64,000 bases of DNA from CAWGET01 sp963821715 (GTDB lineage: Bacteria > Bacteroidota > Ignavibacteria > Ignavibacteriales > Melioribacteraceae): contig CAWGET010000010.1 of the NCBI GenBank assembly GCA_963821715.1, positions 186,001 through 250,000 on the forward strand. Direction: 5' to 3'. Position 1 is the first letter of the stretch, and every line of letters starts with the position of its first letter. Positions 63,619 through 64,000 of this stretch are shown in pieces. The position numbers and the translations under genes are program-made. The notes beneath the pieces were generated by a model. It was not told the DNA's origin, did not search any database, and worked only from the letters and a program-made list of their open reading frames with translations.

Positions 63619-64000
63619 CTATTTGATGATTGCAAATCTTCCAATTTTTTCTCCGATTCCCGGAGCGTCAACGTGAAAAATGTAAACTCCGTAAGCGATA
63701 TCCATTCCGTCGGCGGAAATTAAGTTCCAGCTTTCCTGACCGTCGGATATAGCACTGCTATGAATTATTGTGTCGATCAATTTTCCGCTGATAGAATAGA
63801 TCCTGATTGTGCATTCGTTTGGTAAATGCATGAAATAAATTTTCCTTTCACCTCGTCCTACCTCGGTTGAAAAAGCTTCCCAGGAAGCTGCTCCCGCGTA
63901 AGGATTTGGGACAACACTAATATCGTCTAATTCCGTGACAGCTTTCGATTTATCGAGACTCTGAGCTTTTGTCGTGAATTCAAAAAACTCTCCGTCGCGG
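63619..64000 (-). CDS. T9SS-type C-terminal domain of a secreted protein (5' part beyond window)
   Basis: The frame is open from the window end to the stop at 63619. It reads TELDDISVVPNPYAGAASWE, then STEVGRGERKIYFMHLP, TIRIYSISGKLIDTI and YGVYIFHVDAPGIGEKIGRF. This is the VVPNP...G-type C-terminal sorting or fibronectin-like end found on T9SS substrates and related secreted proteins of this lineage. The gene lies 18 bp upstream of the PorV-like gene in the same direction, so it shares its transcript. The body of the protein is not in the window. Confidence 0.8.
   Translation of the reverse strand, partial: RDGEFFEFTTKAQSLDKSKAVTELDDISVVPNPYAGAASWEAFSTEVGRGERKIYFMHLPNECTIRIYSISGKLIDTIIHSSAISDGQESWNLISADGMDIAYGVYIFHVDAPGIGEKIGRFAIIK

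Noticed and set aside
1..64000. tRNA, rRNA, phage or integrase genes
   Set aside because: No cloverleaf, rRNA stretch, integrase or structural phage gene was recognised anywhere in the window.

Overview
The window looks like a piece of an Ignavibacteria-type genome (Bacteroidota/Chlorobi branch). The DNA is AT-rich. A secreted protein ends in a type IX secretion (T9SS) sorting domain with the NYPNPFN motif, a PorV/PorQ-like outer-membrane barrel sits beside a second C-terminal sorting-type domain, and there is a one-protein hybrid two-component system with a beta-propeller sensor. No rRNA, tRNA, CRISPR array or transposase gene was seen.

Layout. 1-2.4 kb: the end of an isoaspartyl peptidase, a DUF1761 membrane protein and a secreted alpha/beta hydrolase. 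2.5-4.3 kb: an ECF sigma factor, a zinc-less anti-sigma factor and a lipoprotein with a TonB C-terminal domain. 4.3-12.5 kb: ispH between two copies of a 170-184 bp repeat, an acidic lipoprotein, three enzyme genes in a row that are each broken by one extra base, a DUF6544-like protein and a ZIP metal transporter. 12.7-24.5 kb: trpF, a 1-Cys peroxiredoxin, then a plus-strand housekeeping run (Trm112-like, FAD oxidase, TPR protein, clpX, an 'asparagine synthetase B'-type secreted protein, FAH-family enzyme, FmdB-like zinc ribbon, Prc protease, YbaK deacylase, a 54-residue conserved protein and a KamA-like radical SAM enzyme). 26-34.6 kb: a DUF6567-type lipoprotein, the large hybrid sensor and a string of small secreted proteins.

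34.7-42.8 kb is the least explained part and the best candidate for an undescribed system. Downstream of a LuxR-type regulator on the minus strand lie an 843-residue protein with ETPF/ESPF motifs and cationic helical blocks, an HExxH zincin, two orphan proteins, and a multi-domain wall-hydrolase-like protein (M23-like, peptidoglycan-binding, SleB-like). The first and last of these share acidic-aromatic E/F segments and [ST]PF motifs. My inference is that they form a co-expressed surface or lytic system.

43.1-64 kb is mainly a beta-mannoside utilisation locus: an ABC solute-binding protein and two permeases without an ATPase, two GH130 enzymes, a six-hairpin glycosidase-like lipoprotein, a GH2 beta-mannosidase and an aldo/keto reductase in a run of overlapping genes. 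It is followed by a T9SS-sorted LamG protein and an (alpha/alpha)6 glycoside hydrolase. Upstream lie a SurA-like isomerase, a PorV-like barrel and a T9SS C-terminal fragment. A 288-bp MITE-like element with an 8-bp target duplication lies between the two halves.

Nine genes in the window carry a single-base frame break. Eight are repaired by removing one base and one by adding one base. Consensus indel error is the likeliest cause, but the one-sided direction deserves checking. In these cases I give one feature spanning the whole reconstructed gene.
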